Below, piece by piece: positions 43,201 through 58,600 of a DNA stretch of 64,000 bases. How positions within the stretch are numbered: position 1 is the stretch's first letter; every line of letters begins with the position of its first letter. The stretch comes from Aphelocoma coerulescens (Eukaryota; Chordata; Aves; Passeriformes; Corvidae): NCBI RefSeq assembly GCF_041296385.1, contig NW_027184085.1, positions 10,597,301-10,661,300 on the forward strand, given 5' to 3'. The translations under genes and the position numbers were made by a program. The notes beneath the pieces were generated by a model, which had not been told where the DNA came from, made no database searches, and saw only the letters and a program-made list of their open reading frames with translations.

Positions 43201-46200
43201 CTCTTCTGTGGATGAATCTCCTAAAGTGCAATAATAAAAATCAAATGAAAGTTAAGGCAGAATGTTAAGCAGAGTAGTTCATGATAGATGAAGTTTCAGA
43301 TTCTATTGCAAGCAGAAGAAAAATGTGCAACCTTTAGTAACACAGAGGTCCTGAAGCAATCCATGACACCGAGAAAAAACTCAGTGCCAGGACATTAGGT
43401 AACCACAAGTCCATAGTTCTGTTAATTCCTTTTAGGATCCAGCAAAACCCAGTGCACTGGTGCTCAGCAGTAATCACTGTCATCGTGTACAGGGGGCTTC
43501 ATAACCTGAAAACAGCATCACACTCTCCTGTTTGCACACAGAGCTTGAAGCTTCTACTGAGAACTTGTGTGGTGTTTGCTGGCACAAAACCCCCCCGCTG
43601 AAATAAAATGTATGTGTCATGTTTCATATTTGCTCTGAATTGGATTTCTGGACTTTTCCACACTCTTAATGAGTACTGGTAGTAGTAATAACATGTTTCT
43701 GCTTCCGTGATGTTAACCACTAGGGTATGAATGCTGCAAATAGAAACTAAGTTTAACATAAAGAAAATTGATAGTTCCTTACTTAGATTTTTTTTCTTCC
43801 CACTTCGATAATTCCATGATTCTAATTCCTTAGATTTGCTACTAAATAAACACCCCTCTTCAGCTTTCACAGAAGAAAAGAATTGGTGTTCTAGATTGAC
43901 ATCAAAGTGTGCCTGTCATGGACCAGAATCCCAAATCCTTATGCAAACCCTGTCCAGAGCAACAATTCCTGACCGAATATGTTTTTGGCTATGACAGGGT
44001 GCAAGGACCAGGACAGAGTTCTCCATGTTAGCACATTGTGAGTGCAGGAAAATCAAAGCCATCACATTCCTTATTGTAGCTGTACACATCCCTTTTTATA
44101 ACTGTACACAGTTTTCTGTGAAGTAGCTGAATTTCATGTCAAAATCACCATGTCAGCATGCACAGGGATAAATGTGCCTAAGTACAGGTGCCCCTGTCTT
44201 TCTCAGGGAGGGACAGAGGCTTCTGGAGAGCATCTCAGCCTGGCAGTGGCATGGCAAAACTAACCCCAGTGCCTTGCCAGAGAAAACATGGTCTTTAATG
44301 CCCCAATTTTCAGCAGAGATATCCAATTTTTTAAACTCTGTTTCAGATCTTCACTCCTATGGAAGGTGGTCAAAGGCCATGAAATGATGAAATTTACACC
44401 AAAAGCAAGAGGAGGAGGTGGCCTCCTTGCTCACTCTGCTGACAGTCTCCAACCACAGCCCTTCTGGGGTGGGGAGACCCCACAGAGGTACCTCCTCAAA
44501 CCCGAGCACCCCATGCACAGATGCATCGCCCTGTGTGGGAGGCTGGGTGTGTGCCTGTGATTTGACAGCCAAACATTGTGAACCCAGAGCTCCTCCAGAG
44601 AGGGGTCAGCCTTGAGGGAGCTCTTAGGGGAACTCTGTTTGCAGAGCTGGAGACAAGGGCAGCCGCCCCCTCAGTTGCAGCTCCTCTGATTCTCCCTGTG
44701 GATTCAACTGTTTCATAAGCCAGGGAGAGTGCAATACTAAAACATCATTGTATTTGGACCTCTCAGGAAACCCTTCCAGAAATGGAACTTGAAAAAAACT
44801 CCAGACTACAATCACATAATTAAATGCTGAATCACAACAGAGAACCACAGAAGTCCAGTGAAAATTGTGCTGGCATGTGGTTAACGCTGGCTTTTCTTAA
44901 TTTGTGAGTGCCAAAACCCTTTGCATGTTCACAAGGTCACTATCATGTGCAATGGCGACTTTATTTGATCAGCGTTCCCAGCAGAGCAAACTCCCTTTCA
45001 GTGCTGCTTGAAGCCACCAGAAATTATGCTTGTCTCCCTGTACTTTTTCAGCCAATGTCCAGCTTTATCTGCCAGAATGTTTTAATGATGCAGTCCTGCA
45101 GAAGAAGAGTGTCAGAGCACCACAGTGAGACACCATGGGCTGCCACAGCAGCTCAGTGCCAGCCCAGGGACTCTGCACCATCTAGGAGTGCTGGTGGATG
45201 TCTAAGGGGGGACAACTGTAAAACACAGGCTGGGTTGAAAAATCATGGGAACTGGCACTCCAGTCTTTATGTCTGGATTTTTTCTAGCCCAGTGTGGAGT
45301 GCATATACCTATGTCAGGATCCATGAATTAACCCCCTTGAGAAACCAGCTGAGGTTGCCCCACCACTGAGCACAGACCCTGACTAACCTGATTCTTTTCC
45401 AACAGCTTGTGCCAGGAAGCCCATGTTCACCGCCTGACGACATGGATACTGGCCTCATTGGCACACAGCTTGAATCTCTGAATTTTCATTAATTCAATTC
45501 ACTGTTCACACACAGTGTAGTGCAATAGTGCTCAAGGTGCCCAAGACAGTTTTGAACATGCTAATGTGGGCCTGGAAGTGTGACAGCTGCCTGAATCCAT
45601 CGCTCTGACCAGGCATTGCTCTGTGTTGATATATTCCCTGTTCTATGGCTTTGGGGATAAAACAGGGACAACAGGGCTTTTACTGCATTTTTATTGATAT
45701 CATCACAAGCACAGTGAAGTAGCCGCTCTGATCAGTTCCTGCCAGGAGATGATCTTTAGAGTTAAATGCTGCTGAGGATTGAAAAAAAATGGCTGATGGT
45801 TTTGTTTGAGGAGCAAGCTCATGGCTTTAGATCATCCCCTTTCTTCACCTGTGCAATGCAAAACCAGCACAAAGTCCAGCAGAAGCCTTCTGCCCTTGAA
45901 AGCTGCACAATTGTTTAGGTGCTGCCTGATCCCACCACAGCTGTCCTCTGTGGAAGGATGGGCACAACTGGTCTGCCCCTCCATGAGTGACAGAGCAGTT
46001 AAGAGAGCTTATGAGATCTTATAAAAATGATGAATTCAGTTTTCTCAGAGAGTCCAGGAAGTTTTACACTGCTACCTACAAAAGCGTCAGATGCACAATT
46101 TCTCACTGGGATTTAGCTGTTGCATTTTGACAGCAATGGAAAAGAATAGCAAAATGGTCAAAACTGCTCTTATTAGAGCTGGGCAGTAAATTACATGCTC

Positions 46201-48734
46201 TGCTCCATCCACAAAGAAATGTTTATCAGCTGCTGCCAAAAACTACAGCACCCTGGTGTTTCCTCAGGCTTGCCTTCCACTTCTACAGCCACTGAGGAGG
46301 CTGTTACCCTTGGGAAGTCTCATTTAGAATAAACAGTTCTTTATGTTCATTATCGTGATTCCCGGAGAAAGGGCTGGAGGAGCTAATTAGCAACTAAGCA
46401 TGACTGGAATTGCCAGGCTGGACCCAGCAGATCTGCAAGTGCATCCTCCAGGCTGAAGTGCTACAGCAAGCCTCATGACTCTTCCTCTGGCCTCAAGGAC
46501 ACCCGGGCTTTGAGCTGGGGAATTTCTTCCTATTTATTGGGATGACAAACATTTCACTGGAGGAGGGCAGGGGAGAAACCTAACTACAGCGCTGTTTCAG
46601 CAAATGACTAATTCTAAGAAAAATATAAGATGGACCTGGGGGCCAAAATGTTTCAGTTCCTCACCAAGAAGTGGTGTTTAAAGATCAGACTTGATCGACT
46701 GCTTTGCAAAGGCAAAAAGGACACTCCAAGCCCCCAAGTACAAGTGTTGTGGGGGAAGCCCAAATTGAATTGTTTGGGTTTTTTTTGCATTTCAGTTCAG
46801 CCTTTGAACCTGTTTGTCCCTGGTTCAGTCTCACCCCTGTGATGATGGCAGGCCCGGCCAGGCTCAGTGAGCTTGGAACACAGGCAGGAGCACCTAGTGA
46901 TGCTCACAGCTTCCTCATCTGCATGGACCAAGGGCTGTGGACCAAGACAGCAGCTTGCTCATCTGCTGGGGCTGAGGGGTCACATCCAGTGTTGCCCAGC
47001 TCATCCCCCTCATCCCAGCACACCGGGGGTCCTGGACCCTGCAGCTGTAGTCCATCATTCAACCAGCGAGGGGAAAACTGGACTGATAAGCCCCCCTTCT
47101 CAGAGCAGGTCTGTTGTAAATCCAGCAGGATGAAGCATTTTGCTAGTTAGGGAGTTAGCCACAGACTTTGCCAGTGGCACAAATTTTTGCTTCAGCTTGT
47201 TGTCTTCACCAGAGATTTAGCTCAACTTCTAATAGTAGGGGTTGATCTCCCCTAGTCAACATGCCTTATTAAGAGATCACAGTAATCCCTGTATGGGTTC
47301 AAAATCAACAAGTTAAAAATGTATTAACCTACTCAACACCATGGCAGGTTAAAAGAAATGACACTTGTGTTGCGGCCTATCTGTAAGCTGGGGCTGGATT
47401 TTGTTCTGCTGGTTGTACTACCTAAAAGAGCTGTTTGATAAACTACAACTTAATTGCTGTCTGATGTTTTTCTAAGAGGCACAAAGATTGTCTCACTTTT
47501 GAAATGTCAAAGATTTCAAAGACCCACAAAGACAGTCTTCCAACTCCCACTGGCCTGCAGGAAATGCTTGTAACCCATGAGTTTGAATCAGAACAGTGCT
47601 TTTTTATCAAATCTTGTTCAAGTTATTTTTTCCATTACCAATTTCTCCCCCCCAAATCATTATTTACTTATACATTCTTTGCTACTTAGAAACACAGGAG
47701 GAGAGAACAACTGCATCAGCCAGCAATGCACTGAGGATCATCTCTGGAAACGCTAATGGCTTCTCACTCAGCAAACAGATTTTGATGTAGGCATGTCTAG
47801 TTCAGAGAAGGAAGCCAAGAGAATGGCACCATTTCACATGAAAGCACATAGAGATGGCCAAAACCTTTATATAACACAATGGGATCGTCAGTGTGGTTAA
47901 AAACAAAGCCATCCCTGTGGTGCTGGACTGCACTGTATACACGGTGCCCTGGAGACCCGCCTGTCCTGGATGCAGCAGGGCGTACAAAAATCTGGACTAT
48001 TTACATAGATGAGGAATCATGGCCAGAATTCCACCGCATCCACAGAGCCTGGGTTAGCCAATGTGCTCTGGATATGCAGGGAGAGCTTTGCAACTGCACC
48101 AAGATGAGAATGTGCTGCATGGTCCCGTCTGCCTTCCTCACCTCAGCCTACCTTATTTGTGCCTGCAGGTCAGCAGGCAGAAAGGAAAGTGAGCAAATAA
48201 GGTCTGGCATGGGGGAAATAATACTAAAAAAAAGGCAACATTTAAGTTTCCTGTTGCACTGAAAGCCAGGTAACACATGCAGGATGAGCTGAAAAGGCAG
48301 GTTTTGATTTGTAGGGAAACTCAACACCTCCCTGCTGCAATACTGCACAGGGGCCCAGAAAGACAATAACCTAGTTTTTTTGTTTCAGCATTTCCAAAGT
48401 ATCTAGAAAGGCATAGCAGTGTCTTAGGAAAGCAGGACAGCAATGAGGCAGGCCTGTGGCTGGGGTGACACCAGAGAGCTGCTCCCTCCTTGCAGGGACC
48501 TGCTTCCCCTGCCACCAACACATTTGGAGCCAGCAGTTTTCTCCCAGCCAACACAGAGAGCCATTGCACGGGGATACCCAAAGAGATGGGCTAATCCTGG
48601 TCCCATTCCTCACCTCTTGGCTGCTGCATGCCCTGTACACAGCATCACCCAGGAAACTGAGGCTCCAGCAGCCCTCTCTCCACTGCAGCCCTTAAACAGA
48701 CTGTGGGGCTCATGGTCTGCAACCCACCCACTTG

Positions 48735-48776
48735 CAGGCAGGTGAAAGGTGCTCACAGGCAGGTGAAAGGTGCTCC
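48735..48776. repeat. 21-bp tandem duplication
   Basis: CAGGCAGGTGAAAGGTGCTC plus one base occurs twice head to tail, differing only at the last base. Confidence 0.9.
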
Positions 48777-48997
48777 CAGGATCTACAGGTCAAGCACAAA
48801 ACACCCGAAGGCAACTGTAAACATGAAGTGAATTGCATCCCCAGCTCCCAAAGAGCTCACCAGAGGACACCCATACAGGCTGATCCTAGAGTGCGGGACA
48901 GATCTTCAAATGTCTGGAGAAAAAGGACAGGAATATTCAAAAGCATGGAACAGTCCTGCAGAAAACTTGTAAATAAGGCAAGAAGTTTTCAGAGTTT

Positions 48998-49018
48998 AAA
49001 AAAAAAAAAAAAAAAAAA
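48998..49018. repeat. Poly-A run (21 A)
   Basis: This is the longest mononucleotide run in the window. It may be a retroposed tail, but no element is recognised 5' of it. Confidence 0.85.
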
Positions 49019-49424
49019 GACAGTGAAAGGGAGGTGGAACAATGGGCTGAAACTCCAGAATGGTGGGGAACAGGCAGATAAGGAGCACTGCTGTACCATG
49101 TCTCAGTTCATAAAGTCCAAAGTTAACCCAAGGAAATGATGAGGCAGCAGAATTAAATAAACCAGATAACAAGTACTTTTTCATGCAACACTAAGCTGCA
49201 ATATTTGGGGTGAGTTGGGGGCTAGAGGTTTAAGGAGGTTCACAGAGGATGCTCACAAACCCATGAGGAAGGGCTCTAGGTAAAGCACCACAGGTACAAG
49301 CCTGCCAGTCCCCACTGTCACAGACAGGCAGAGATGCTGCCAGCTGTACATGGTGGGTAGGCACAGCACCAATCCTGCCTTGTGCTGTTTTTGTGCTGTC
49401 ACCTGACAGCATTTTACCTAAGCT

Positions 49425-49695
49425 CATACAAAATCACCCTCTCAGATCATCGAGTCCAACTATTATCTCAGCACTGCCAAACCCACCACCCAACCATGTC
49501 CCTGAGTGCCACATTCACATGTCTTTTAAATGCCTCCAGGGATGATGACTCCATGACTTCCCCAGGCAGCCAGTTCCAGTGCTTGACAACCTTTTTCTTG
49601 AAGAAATTTCTCCTAGTATCCAAACTAATCCTCTCTTGGTGCAACTTGAGGCCATTTCCTTTGGTCCTAAGCTTTGAAGCTCTTGTTGCAAGTGG
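49425..49695 (-). mobile_element. CR1 LINE fragment
   Basis: The plus strand shows inverted CR1: AGATCATCGAGTCCAACTAT, ACCATGTCCCTGAGTGCCAC, GCCAGTTCCAGTGCTTGACA, CTTGAAGAAATTTCTCCTAG and CAACTTGAGGCCATTTCC. Confidence 0.9.
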
Positions 49696-52600
49696 GAATG
49701 CTGAGGAAGAACAGCTTACTCTCAGCCTACCCAGCTACCTGGGCTAGTTTGAAAGCAAGATAAAGCAGCTCCCTGAGTGTTATGACAAGAAGCTTTCCAG
49801 CAAAAATGAAACAGGGAGACTCTGTTTACAAGAACCACTTGTAAATGGAAACCAAGACCCAAATCTGAAAGGAAAACCACATGGCCATAATCTCTCTCTT
49901 GTGAAAGGAGCAGTAATTACAGCATCACACAGCAAGCTAAATGGTCTTCTCTAACCAAACGAGGATTACAACTGCATTCCTGGATCATACCTGACTTGGA
50001 GAGTGCCCTGAAGTGCAGGGAGGGAATCAGGCCTCCCCCCAGCTGCATTACATGTCTCTGGCACAGCTGGACAAAAGGTTACAGATCATCTCAGTGAAGT
50101 TTACAGAACAACCCAAATGATTTTCCTGGAATGAAACCTTGACATGAATGTTTCCAGTGGGGATGGATACCAGCCTGCTTCCACCACTTCATTGTCAACA
50201 GGAAATGTGTGAAGTATGTGATGGGATTCACTACATTTCATAATTCAACCTATAGGTGTTAAGTAAGTGTGGATTTAGGGGGCTGTTACAGTATTTATTC
50301 TACCAGCAGATGTTCCATGCAAAGCCTGGACTTCAGTTCATATTTCATCCCAGCTGAAAGACGGGTTAAGTTTGGATTTGCTCTCAAGAACTGTGCAAGA
50401 TGGCATTCACAGGGGCCAGCATAAGCTGCACATGTGCACTTGGACAGATACAGACAGATAAACCAGCACTTCTACAAGCAACAAGCCATAATACCACGGC
50501 TCTTAATGCCTTAGAGCTACAGAGCAGAGATTCCACCCAGGGGCCTCTGAACCTCCACTCTGGCCATTGGAACAACTCCAGGGCTAAGCTCCTCCAAACC
50601 CCCATCTGCCTCTGACACGGCACCTGTAGAAGTGTAGGGCTGGCAGAAAGTCTAAAAACCAGTCAGGAGTGGCAATGCTGAAAAAATATTATGGGGTACT
50701 GGCTTTGCTACACTGAATAATGCCAACGAGGAATAAGAGAGAGCCTCTGAAGACCAAAACCAAGGTCTGGGTTAGAAGGCCTTTGTCATCAGCTCTGAAA
50801 AGGAGGCAGCAGTGTGCACTGACACAGGACACTCAGTCAGAGGCATAGTTAAATGTGTAAGAAAACAGGCAAGTCGTTGTTCTCCTCGGGAAACCCCGGA
50901 GACAGACACCCTTGTACCCACACAGCTAAACATCCTATTGCACAGCCCTGCAGCACAATTCTCACGGGTTTTCACACGGTGGGCATGATGAAAGGGCTCA
51001 CTGCAAAGCCCTCACATCAGCAGGGACATCCTCTACTCCAGATCACTGCATGCAAAAAAAGCAGGCGCTTGCACAAAGTCCTTGCCCTCAAACACAGCCA
51101 TCCCCTCCTGACAGCCACAGTCGCTGGTCTCGGTACGTGGGGAAACAAAACAGCCCAGAAAGTCAGTAACCACACACTGCTGAGCCCTGCGGTGCAGGCA
51201 GAGGCGGTGGTGCCTGCAATTCACAGCATTCTCTCTGACCAGCAGTTCGTGTGGCAAATGCTCACACTGAAGTGCCTGAAAAACCACTGCAATCAGTGCT
51301 TGCCCAACACCAGACCCCAGTCAGCTCACATCCCCAGGCTACTGCTGTTTTTCCCAAGTAATTTGCAACTTTCAGCTTTCACTTGAGAACTCAACACGCT
51401 GCAAATTCCAAGAAAACTGCTGGTATTTTTAACAGCATCACACTCAGAAACCGAAATCAAGAAATAATCCTTAAAGCATCATCCAAAAGCAAATAACTCA
51501 AGGAACTAATGGTTGTACTGACACCCTTTCCTATCTAAGCACTAGTTATGCCCCAACATATTTCTGCTGATTGAGTGGAGGCACATGTAGAGCTTTCCCT
51601 ACATCAAAAATACAGCAGTCATTTTGAAAGAGCTGAAATCTCACCAGTGGCTGCTGGTCTCTGTGCTAACCATCATGACAAGCTGGCTTGTTGCAGAAGG
51701 GAGTTGTTTTCTTTGTCAATTATGCCGTTATTTCCAAAAACATGCTTTAGATGATAAGATATAAATCTTGGTTGGCCTCTCCTAAGCACATTCTGCCCCA
51801 CATAAATATCAGCAGTGGAGAACCATTTGACTAAAGCATTAGACCCAAAAGAGGAGCAGGGCTGGGGGAATGCTGGTGAGAAGCACAGCTCCGCGATAGC
51901 ACGGCAGCCAAAGGAAACAGGTTTGCTCTGAGGCTTCCTTTGCGCAGATGAAAAAAAGACAAAAAATGTTAACCCCCCAGGTAACAGCACAACTAGCAAG
52001 TTTCTAGTTCCAGGTGGTGTTTATTATTTCTCTTCTTCCAAGGGGTTAGAGCATCTTTAGAGATCCTAGCAGCTTGCAGGAGACACGGTGGTATCCACAA
52101 CACAATGCATGCTGAAAGTGCTGCACAGGACAGGGACAGGAGCACTGTTGGTTTTTTCTCAACATTGAAAGTATCTTGCAAGATTGTTCTATCTGCTCTG
52201 CAAGATGAAAGTAAAGCTCAGACAGGGTCAGGACAAACAAGACAGTATTGATCTGCAGGAGGAGAGAGGGAGGTAAGAGCCTTGCCAGTCGCTGCTGGGT
52301 GCTCAGGCAGGCAGCTGCCTCACTGCTGGACAATTGTGACAATAGCATCAGAAAGGAGGTAGGAAGAACTCACAAGAAATAACCCTCTCCAGATGAGAAG
52401 GACCCCAGGAGTGACCAGAAAATGCACTCACTGAGCTCAAATGATTCATTCACTTTTTCAGTTATACGATCTGCATGGAACTTGCAGATTTCTCTGTAGC
52501 ATTTGACCGGAGATCTGTGGTTTTGTATTTTTGGAAGAGACATTTCACCTTTCGCAATAAATTCTTGACTGATGCAAGCACAAAGAGATGCAAAGGAAAC

Positions 52601-55600
52601 ACTGGAAGTGATCTTACCAAGGGGCTAAGAAAACACTTCAAACCAACATGTCAGCTAAGGACAGATTCATGTGTAGCACGTGCTTATCTGTGCTATGGCA
52701 TTTTTTGAAAGTATTATTGCTATGAGAGATAAAGAAAATTTACTAGCATGCATATATTTCCAAAAACCATTTTATAGGATTCAGATTGGAGATCAGCAAC
52801 TGCAGCCAAGAGGAAAGATTACAGGATTAAAAACCCTGTATTGAGAACAAAAGTCAAAACATAATTGCTTAGTCAGAATCAGGGTTCTATCAGTTTGAAA
52901 AGATGAATGTGTTGCCCAAGAGCTGTTTTCTAACGTTTCATTTTATATAGCAAATATAATGTATTGAGCTATGCCCGCATTCTTTTATATACACACAAAA
53001 ATAAGCAGATTCTGTGAAGTTTACGGAGAGTTTCCTCCTTTTTTTTCCAGGTAGCAAGCTGAAACACAGGCAGATTAAGACACACACAAAAAAAATTATC
53101 CACTTACTGTGGAGGAGTTTGAGCTCACAAGAGGCCGCTTTTTCAGTTTTTGCACCGTTCTGTGTTTGAAGCCTTGCTCCCACTGGCTCTGGGTTTAGAT
53201 GTGAGTGCTCTCTACTACTGTAAATGCAAGACAAAGTCCCAAGACAGGTGTCACCTGAGAAAACAGCTTAAAACAGTTTTTGCACCAGAAAAGACTGGAA
53301 GGTGAGCTCCAGCTCTCCCCAGGCTTTGCCTTCTGCAGCCCTTGCTTTGTTTTTACATGTTCTCCTCCAGCATTCCAAGAAGCATAGGGTAGTACAGAAA
53401 AAAACCTCTTGATCTTCTCTTTGAGAGGAGGGAAGGGAGATAAAAGAGAATTTCACCTTCCACCCCACTTTTCTGCTGGGCAGAGACCACTTCTAGGGAT
53501 GGTGGCCTTGTGCAGAGATGTTCTGGCCTGGCCTCATCCATCCACCACCTCCACTTTCCTTTCCTATGCAGCCAGTGTGTGTGGGGTCTGCAGCACTGGA
53601 TACCTCCTGGTACATTGCAGAGGAATTGGGGGTGCGTTTTCTTCCCTCTCTTCTTCACACACTTGCACACAGGTCATTGTCAGGCATTGCTTCCCATCTC
53701 CTTTCCCTTCATGCTCTTGGACAATAGGGAAATGTAAACCACAGGACAGGAATTTCTCATGTTGGTAATATTGCAAGGTAACAGCTACCTGCGTTTTTCT
53801 TTTTACTTTAAAAGCTTAATAACACAGCCACTACTCCAAAGTGAATTTAAGTAAGTTCCTGTAGTTGACTCTGTGCTGAAGTATTATTTAATTTCATATT
53901 TCTCAAATCTCTGGCAAAGCCAGAAAGCCAGCTATACTATTAGGTTTCTCTAGTTTTCTTTTTAAACACATCGCTGCAATGATGCTAAGCAACCCCTATT
54001 CTAATGAACTCTGTTTTAAATGCAAGACATGTTTTTCAGCACTTAAAAGTCAATCAAGCTGCCAGAGATTGCTAAAATAGCTCGTATGAATTCCCTGCCA
54101 TTTTCTACATGCAAAGGTCAAGACTGGGAGATGAACAGGCACTATGAGTTTGCAGATTAGCTCCATCTGTTACACATAAAGTTTGGGCTTGGCAGTGAAA
54201 ACACTAGAGGAAGGGGGGGGAAACCCAAGACTTATTGTCTGTGTTTACTAACTGCAGGGCCTAATCTCTCAGGGAGCTGAGTGTCTGAAGCCTTGGTGGG
54301 GTGGAGGGGACACACTGGTGCTCACCCATCTTTGGTGACCTGCACAGAGCTCACCTCTTCTTGTTTTTATTAAGTCACAGAAATCTGCATCTTCTTTGAA
54401 GCTTTCACCTCGGCTGTCTCTGTGGCTGTCCCACTGGCTGGGATGCACATGGCTGCTGTGGTGTAGGAAGCACATCTCTACCTGGGTTGTCCTCTGCACC
54501 CACAAGTGTGGAACAGGGGTAGTGAAAGGCCGTGCCGGTTTGAGCCTCAGGACGACTGGTGCTGCTGGCCGCAGCTGTGCCCTGTCTGCAGACAGTGATA
54601 AAGAGGGAGTCATGTTTTTAATACCAGAATGTGAGAAGACCTTGTATCAGCAAGGACACGAGAGAGAGAGAACCGCACAGCTCCCTCCCCAGCATTCCTC
54701 CCCGCGATGATTAATGAGCGCAGACCATCAGCTGCATGGCCATAATTGAGGGTGACACGCAGCAAAGCCTTGTGTTTGCGCAAGGATGGAGGCAGCCCAA
54801 AGTTGCTCGGGTGGGAGAGGAGTGACGGGGAGCCGTGGGCAGGCGGGAAGGCAGGGGCACTGGCCCTTCGGATGCTCAGCATTCCGGCGCTGCCAGGTTG
54901 CCCGCTTCACCTCGGCTTAGACCACGCCCACGGAAACGCAAGAAAAAAGGATCTCTTTCCACCTTCATTTGTACCTTACTTTCTGATTCGAAGGGTTGGG
55001 CGTTCCTCTAGCACTGGAGATATTTTTCTCCCGCTTTCCTTTATCAATGAAAGCCAAACTACTGATATGCCAGGCCGGCAGCAGACGGGGTGCAAAGGAC
55101 ACAAATACACTTTGCATTGACCCGGCAAGGCTGGAAGGCCACTACTGGCCTGGGGCAAGTCTTCAGTCGGGCATTCCTCCGGGGTGAGTCACGTCACGGA
55201 CCTGGAGTGCCAGCCTGGGTTACTAGCTAAGCAACAACCAAAAACAACCCAATAAAGAGAACAATGTTATTGCATATTGAAATTATGCTTGTGGTAAAAT
55301 GAAAAACCTATGCAAGAAACGCAGAAGTCTGCCAGATTAGAGCAGAGGGCAGGAGGAGGAGGAGGGCTGTTAAAATGGAAGTCAGATCTGAGCTTCTTGT
55401 CAGGCTGAATTCTTTGCTGTGAATAATAAGCTTTTGCCACGAAGTGAAAAGAAAGTTTATTCACTAGCTGGGGTTTTTCCAGAACCCACACAACATCTAA
55501 GATTCTACAGCCTTTCTTATCCCAATGAAAAATAATTACTCTAAAGGATATTTTTCAATGAACCCTTAGGGGACAAATTATGATACTTCACTGGAAACAC

Positions 55601-58600
55601 TCTGTTCTTTTCCCTTCACAAAAAAATGTTCTTGTGCTTGTTTCCAGGAGGTAGGCAGGCAAGCACCGCAGCCAGTGGGAAGGCTCTTTGGTAATCCATT
55701 TAATATCGCGTGTTCCGTGGCAGCTTTACTGCACCACTCGTGATGGAGACACTTCAATTTTGTAAAATTTATCAGCATCGATCAGAGGTCCCACCTAGCA
55801 GCATCCCTGCAGGAGCCCCCAGCAAAGGTGCTTTACAGCCCAGGGTCAAGCACTACTGGCACTCAAGAGACATGCATTTATCTGCATTTGTCAGTGTAAA
55901 TCTTTCTATAAGCACTGGGAAAATCTGGCCGGCAAATTCAGTTTGAAGTATCCAGGAAATACGGCTTGTACACAACAAAACAACTATTTTAAACAGGATG
56001 CAATAAGCTTTTCATGTAGGATATTTATGTTGCCACGATGTTTTATAAATAACAGAGGAAAAATAGTAAATAAAAAAGGATTGGGCTTCTCATGAACACA
56101 CAGACTGTTTCAATCATGTCGGAGGTTGCCAAAAATGCTACTTTATTGTGCCTCTGTAGCTGCCACCCATCCAGAGTTTCAGATACACCTCAAAGAAGTG
56201 TGATATACGCCAGTAATGCCACAGACAATCTTTGTTTTCAAAGAATGTAGGGCACATTTTTAATATACCTCCTTATCTCATCTGAATAATTCTTGACACA
56301 GGTGTCAGAACCACCATTGCTTCCAAACACGTACTACCACTAAAAAAGATTTAAAAAAACCCCTTACATGCACTGTGGAAGTTCATAATCCAGCAGGATG
56401 TCCAGGGACTTATTAATGCCTCATTTACTATGCAATAATTAAAACAGCTATCCTTGACATAATTAAATTATTCCCCGTGGAATTACAGCAAGAAAGGGAT
56501 TACCCCTATTACCTTACCACATTTTTGATTGAACAGCACCGGCTAGAAAAGTGCTGGAGTTGGTCCACATGCAGGCAAAAATCCAAAACAGAGTATTTTT
56601 GAAAAGCAGGATTCCAGATTGAGCATTTTAAAATAGCTACAATAGGAGTTATTTTATTTACTTTTCCTTTCTTTGTGTATAACAATGGTGTGTTCCAGGC
56701 TCCCAGGAAAATTATTAATAGCACTTTGTTGACACTGAGATCATGGATTATTCTCTGTAGGGCAGGCAGGGTGCATTCACAGGCTCCTGCCACAACAGCT
56801 TTGCGGTGGTGCTGTGCAACTTGTTTCATTCCAAACTATTCTTTCCTGCCATCTTCCAGAGCCTCCCCTCACCTTTGTGTTATCTCTTACTTGATCTCAA
56901 CATGGTTATTACTCACAAAATGAGTGGTACCTACACAATCATGTCACAGATAATAACTGAGAGGATGGGGTTGCTTGAAGTATTTGCTGTAATTGTGCTC
57001 CACAAAGAAGTGAGATTCTACTCTGTGCTAGAGTGTCAAGCAAATCAATTCAGCTAGATGAATTTTCAAAGTAATCTTATTCCATTGTCATATAAATAAA
57101 TCTATATACATGTTACCTCCATTGAAAATGAAATCCCATTTTTTTAAACTATTTCTCAGAAGCTCCCTCCTAAGTGGCTTGTCTCTGACTTGAACAGGCC
57201 AGATCAAAAACTCCAGGCAGACCTATCCAGTACAGGAAAAATGCTGATTAATTGCAATTCAAGTGTTTTCCATCACTGTGTCAATTTTGATGACATTTTC
57301 AATAGAAAAAAAATCCCAGATAATTTGAAGAGCATTTCAAGTTTTCTTGCACAGAAATGTTTCAGGCAACAAAATATTTTAAAATTCTTATTTTTGCCCT
57401 TAAGTCAGGAGATAGCATGCCCCAAGTGTTGCTATTTCCTGTTTTCTGACACATTTGTTTGTGAACTCTTTAATACAATTAGCCTCTGCTCCCGACTTGT
57501 GGTGCTCAACCAATCCCAGCTCTTTTGGGTTTGCTCCCAGCAGGATGAATGACAAGCCTTGCTCTGCAAAGGACTGCGAACGTACAAATGCTGACAACCA
57601 CAGCCAGGCTCATGGTGCTGCCAAATAACGCAGGTAGCCTTGGCGGCAATGGCTAAAAGATTAATTTACGCTTGAATGTCAAATCTTTACTTTTAAAAAT
57701 GGGTATCTTATCCAGAAGAATCTGAATAAGGCGAGATTTTTTTTTGCCTACAAACAAACCACTTAAGCCTGTTTTCCTGCTGCTCTCTGTGCCTGTAATT
57801 TATCCGTGAGCTCGCCCACTGAGTTCAGCAGAGAAACCATCCATGCATTCCCCAGCACTGATTTTGCCAGTTTGTTTGCTGTGATTTACTTTTACATACA
57901 CTGCAAATAACAGTGTCCTGTTTCCATGGGTTATTTTTGACCTAGCAATGCTTCATTTACACACTGCAGTCAGTAATTTTTCTCTGTGCTCATACTGTTG
58001 GTTTGGTTTTAAAACGTGGCAGAATGGCAACACTAAAGCCCCCAAAATGCCACCCATTAGGGACATCAACTAGGTAACTGGTGACACTGAAAACATGCCT
58101 CCAGCTTTCAATCTAGCTTATGAAAGGGCAATTTCATCTTGTAACATATGGCAACAGTCCAGGCCACCCCTTGCCTTTGGACATAATATGTAAATATAGA
58201 CAGATGCCACGTGTGCAATTTGAGACCTGAGGTGAAGCAGTTTTGTGAACATTTGCATTAAAAAAGCATTAAGCAGCTGAGTGCCACCAGCTGCTGATGC
58301 AGCTCCGTGTGGAGCCACCCCATCGTCCAGCTCTGAGCATGCCACAGGGCAGCATCACACATCTGCTTTCCAAACAGAGGGCAGTGACTCACCATGCAGA
58401 TAAACCAATAAATCCCTGGGTAAACAGGCTCAGAATCCAAATATTAGAAAGGGGGTTCTGTAGTTTAATGATGAATGAAGACATCAGGCAAGCCCTAATG
58501 TGATCCTCTTATAGCTGCAGTTTAACTCTCCAAGTCATGCCAGTCAGCGGTTTGATCTGCCTGGAGATGTGGTGGTTTCTGATGCTGGAGCTGCAGGACA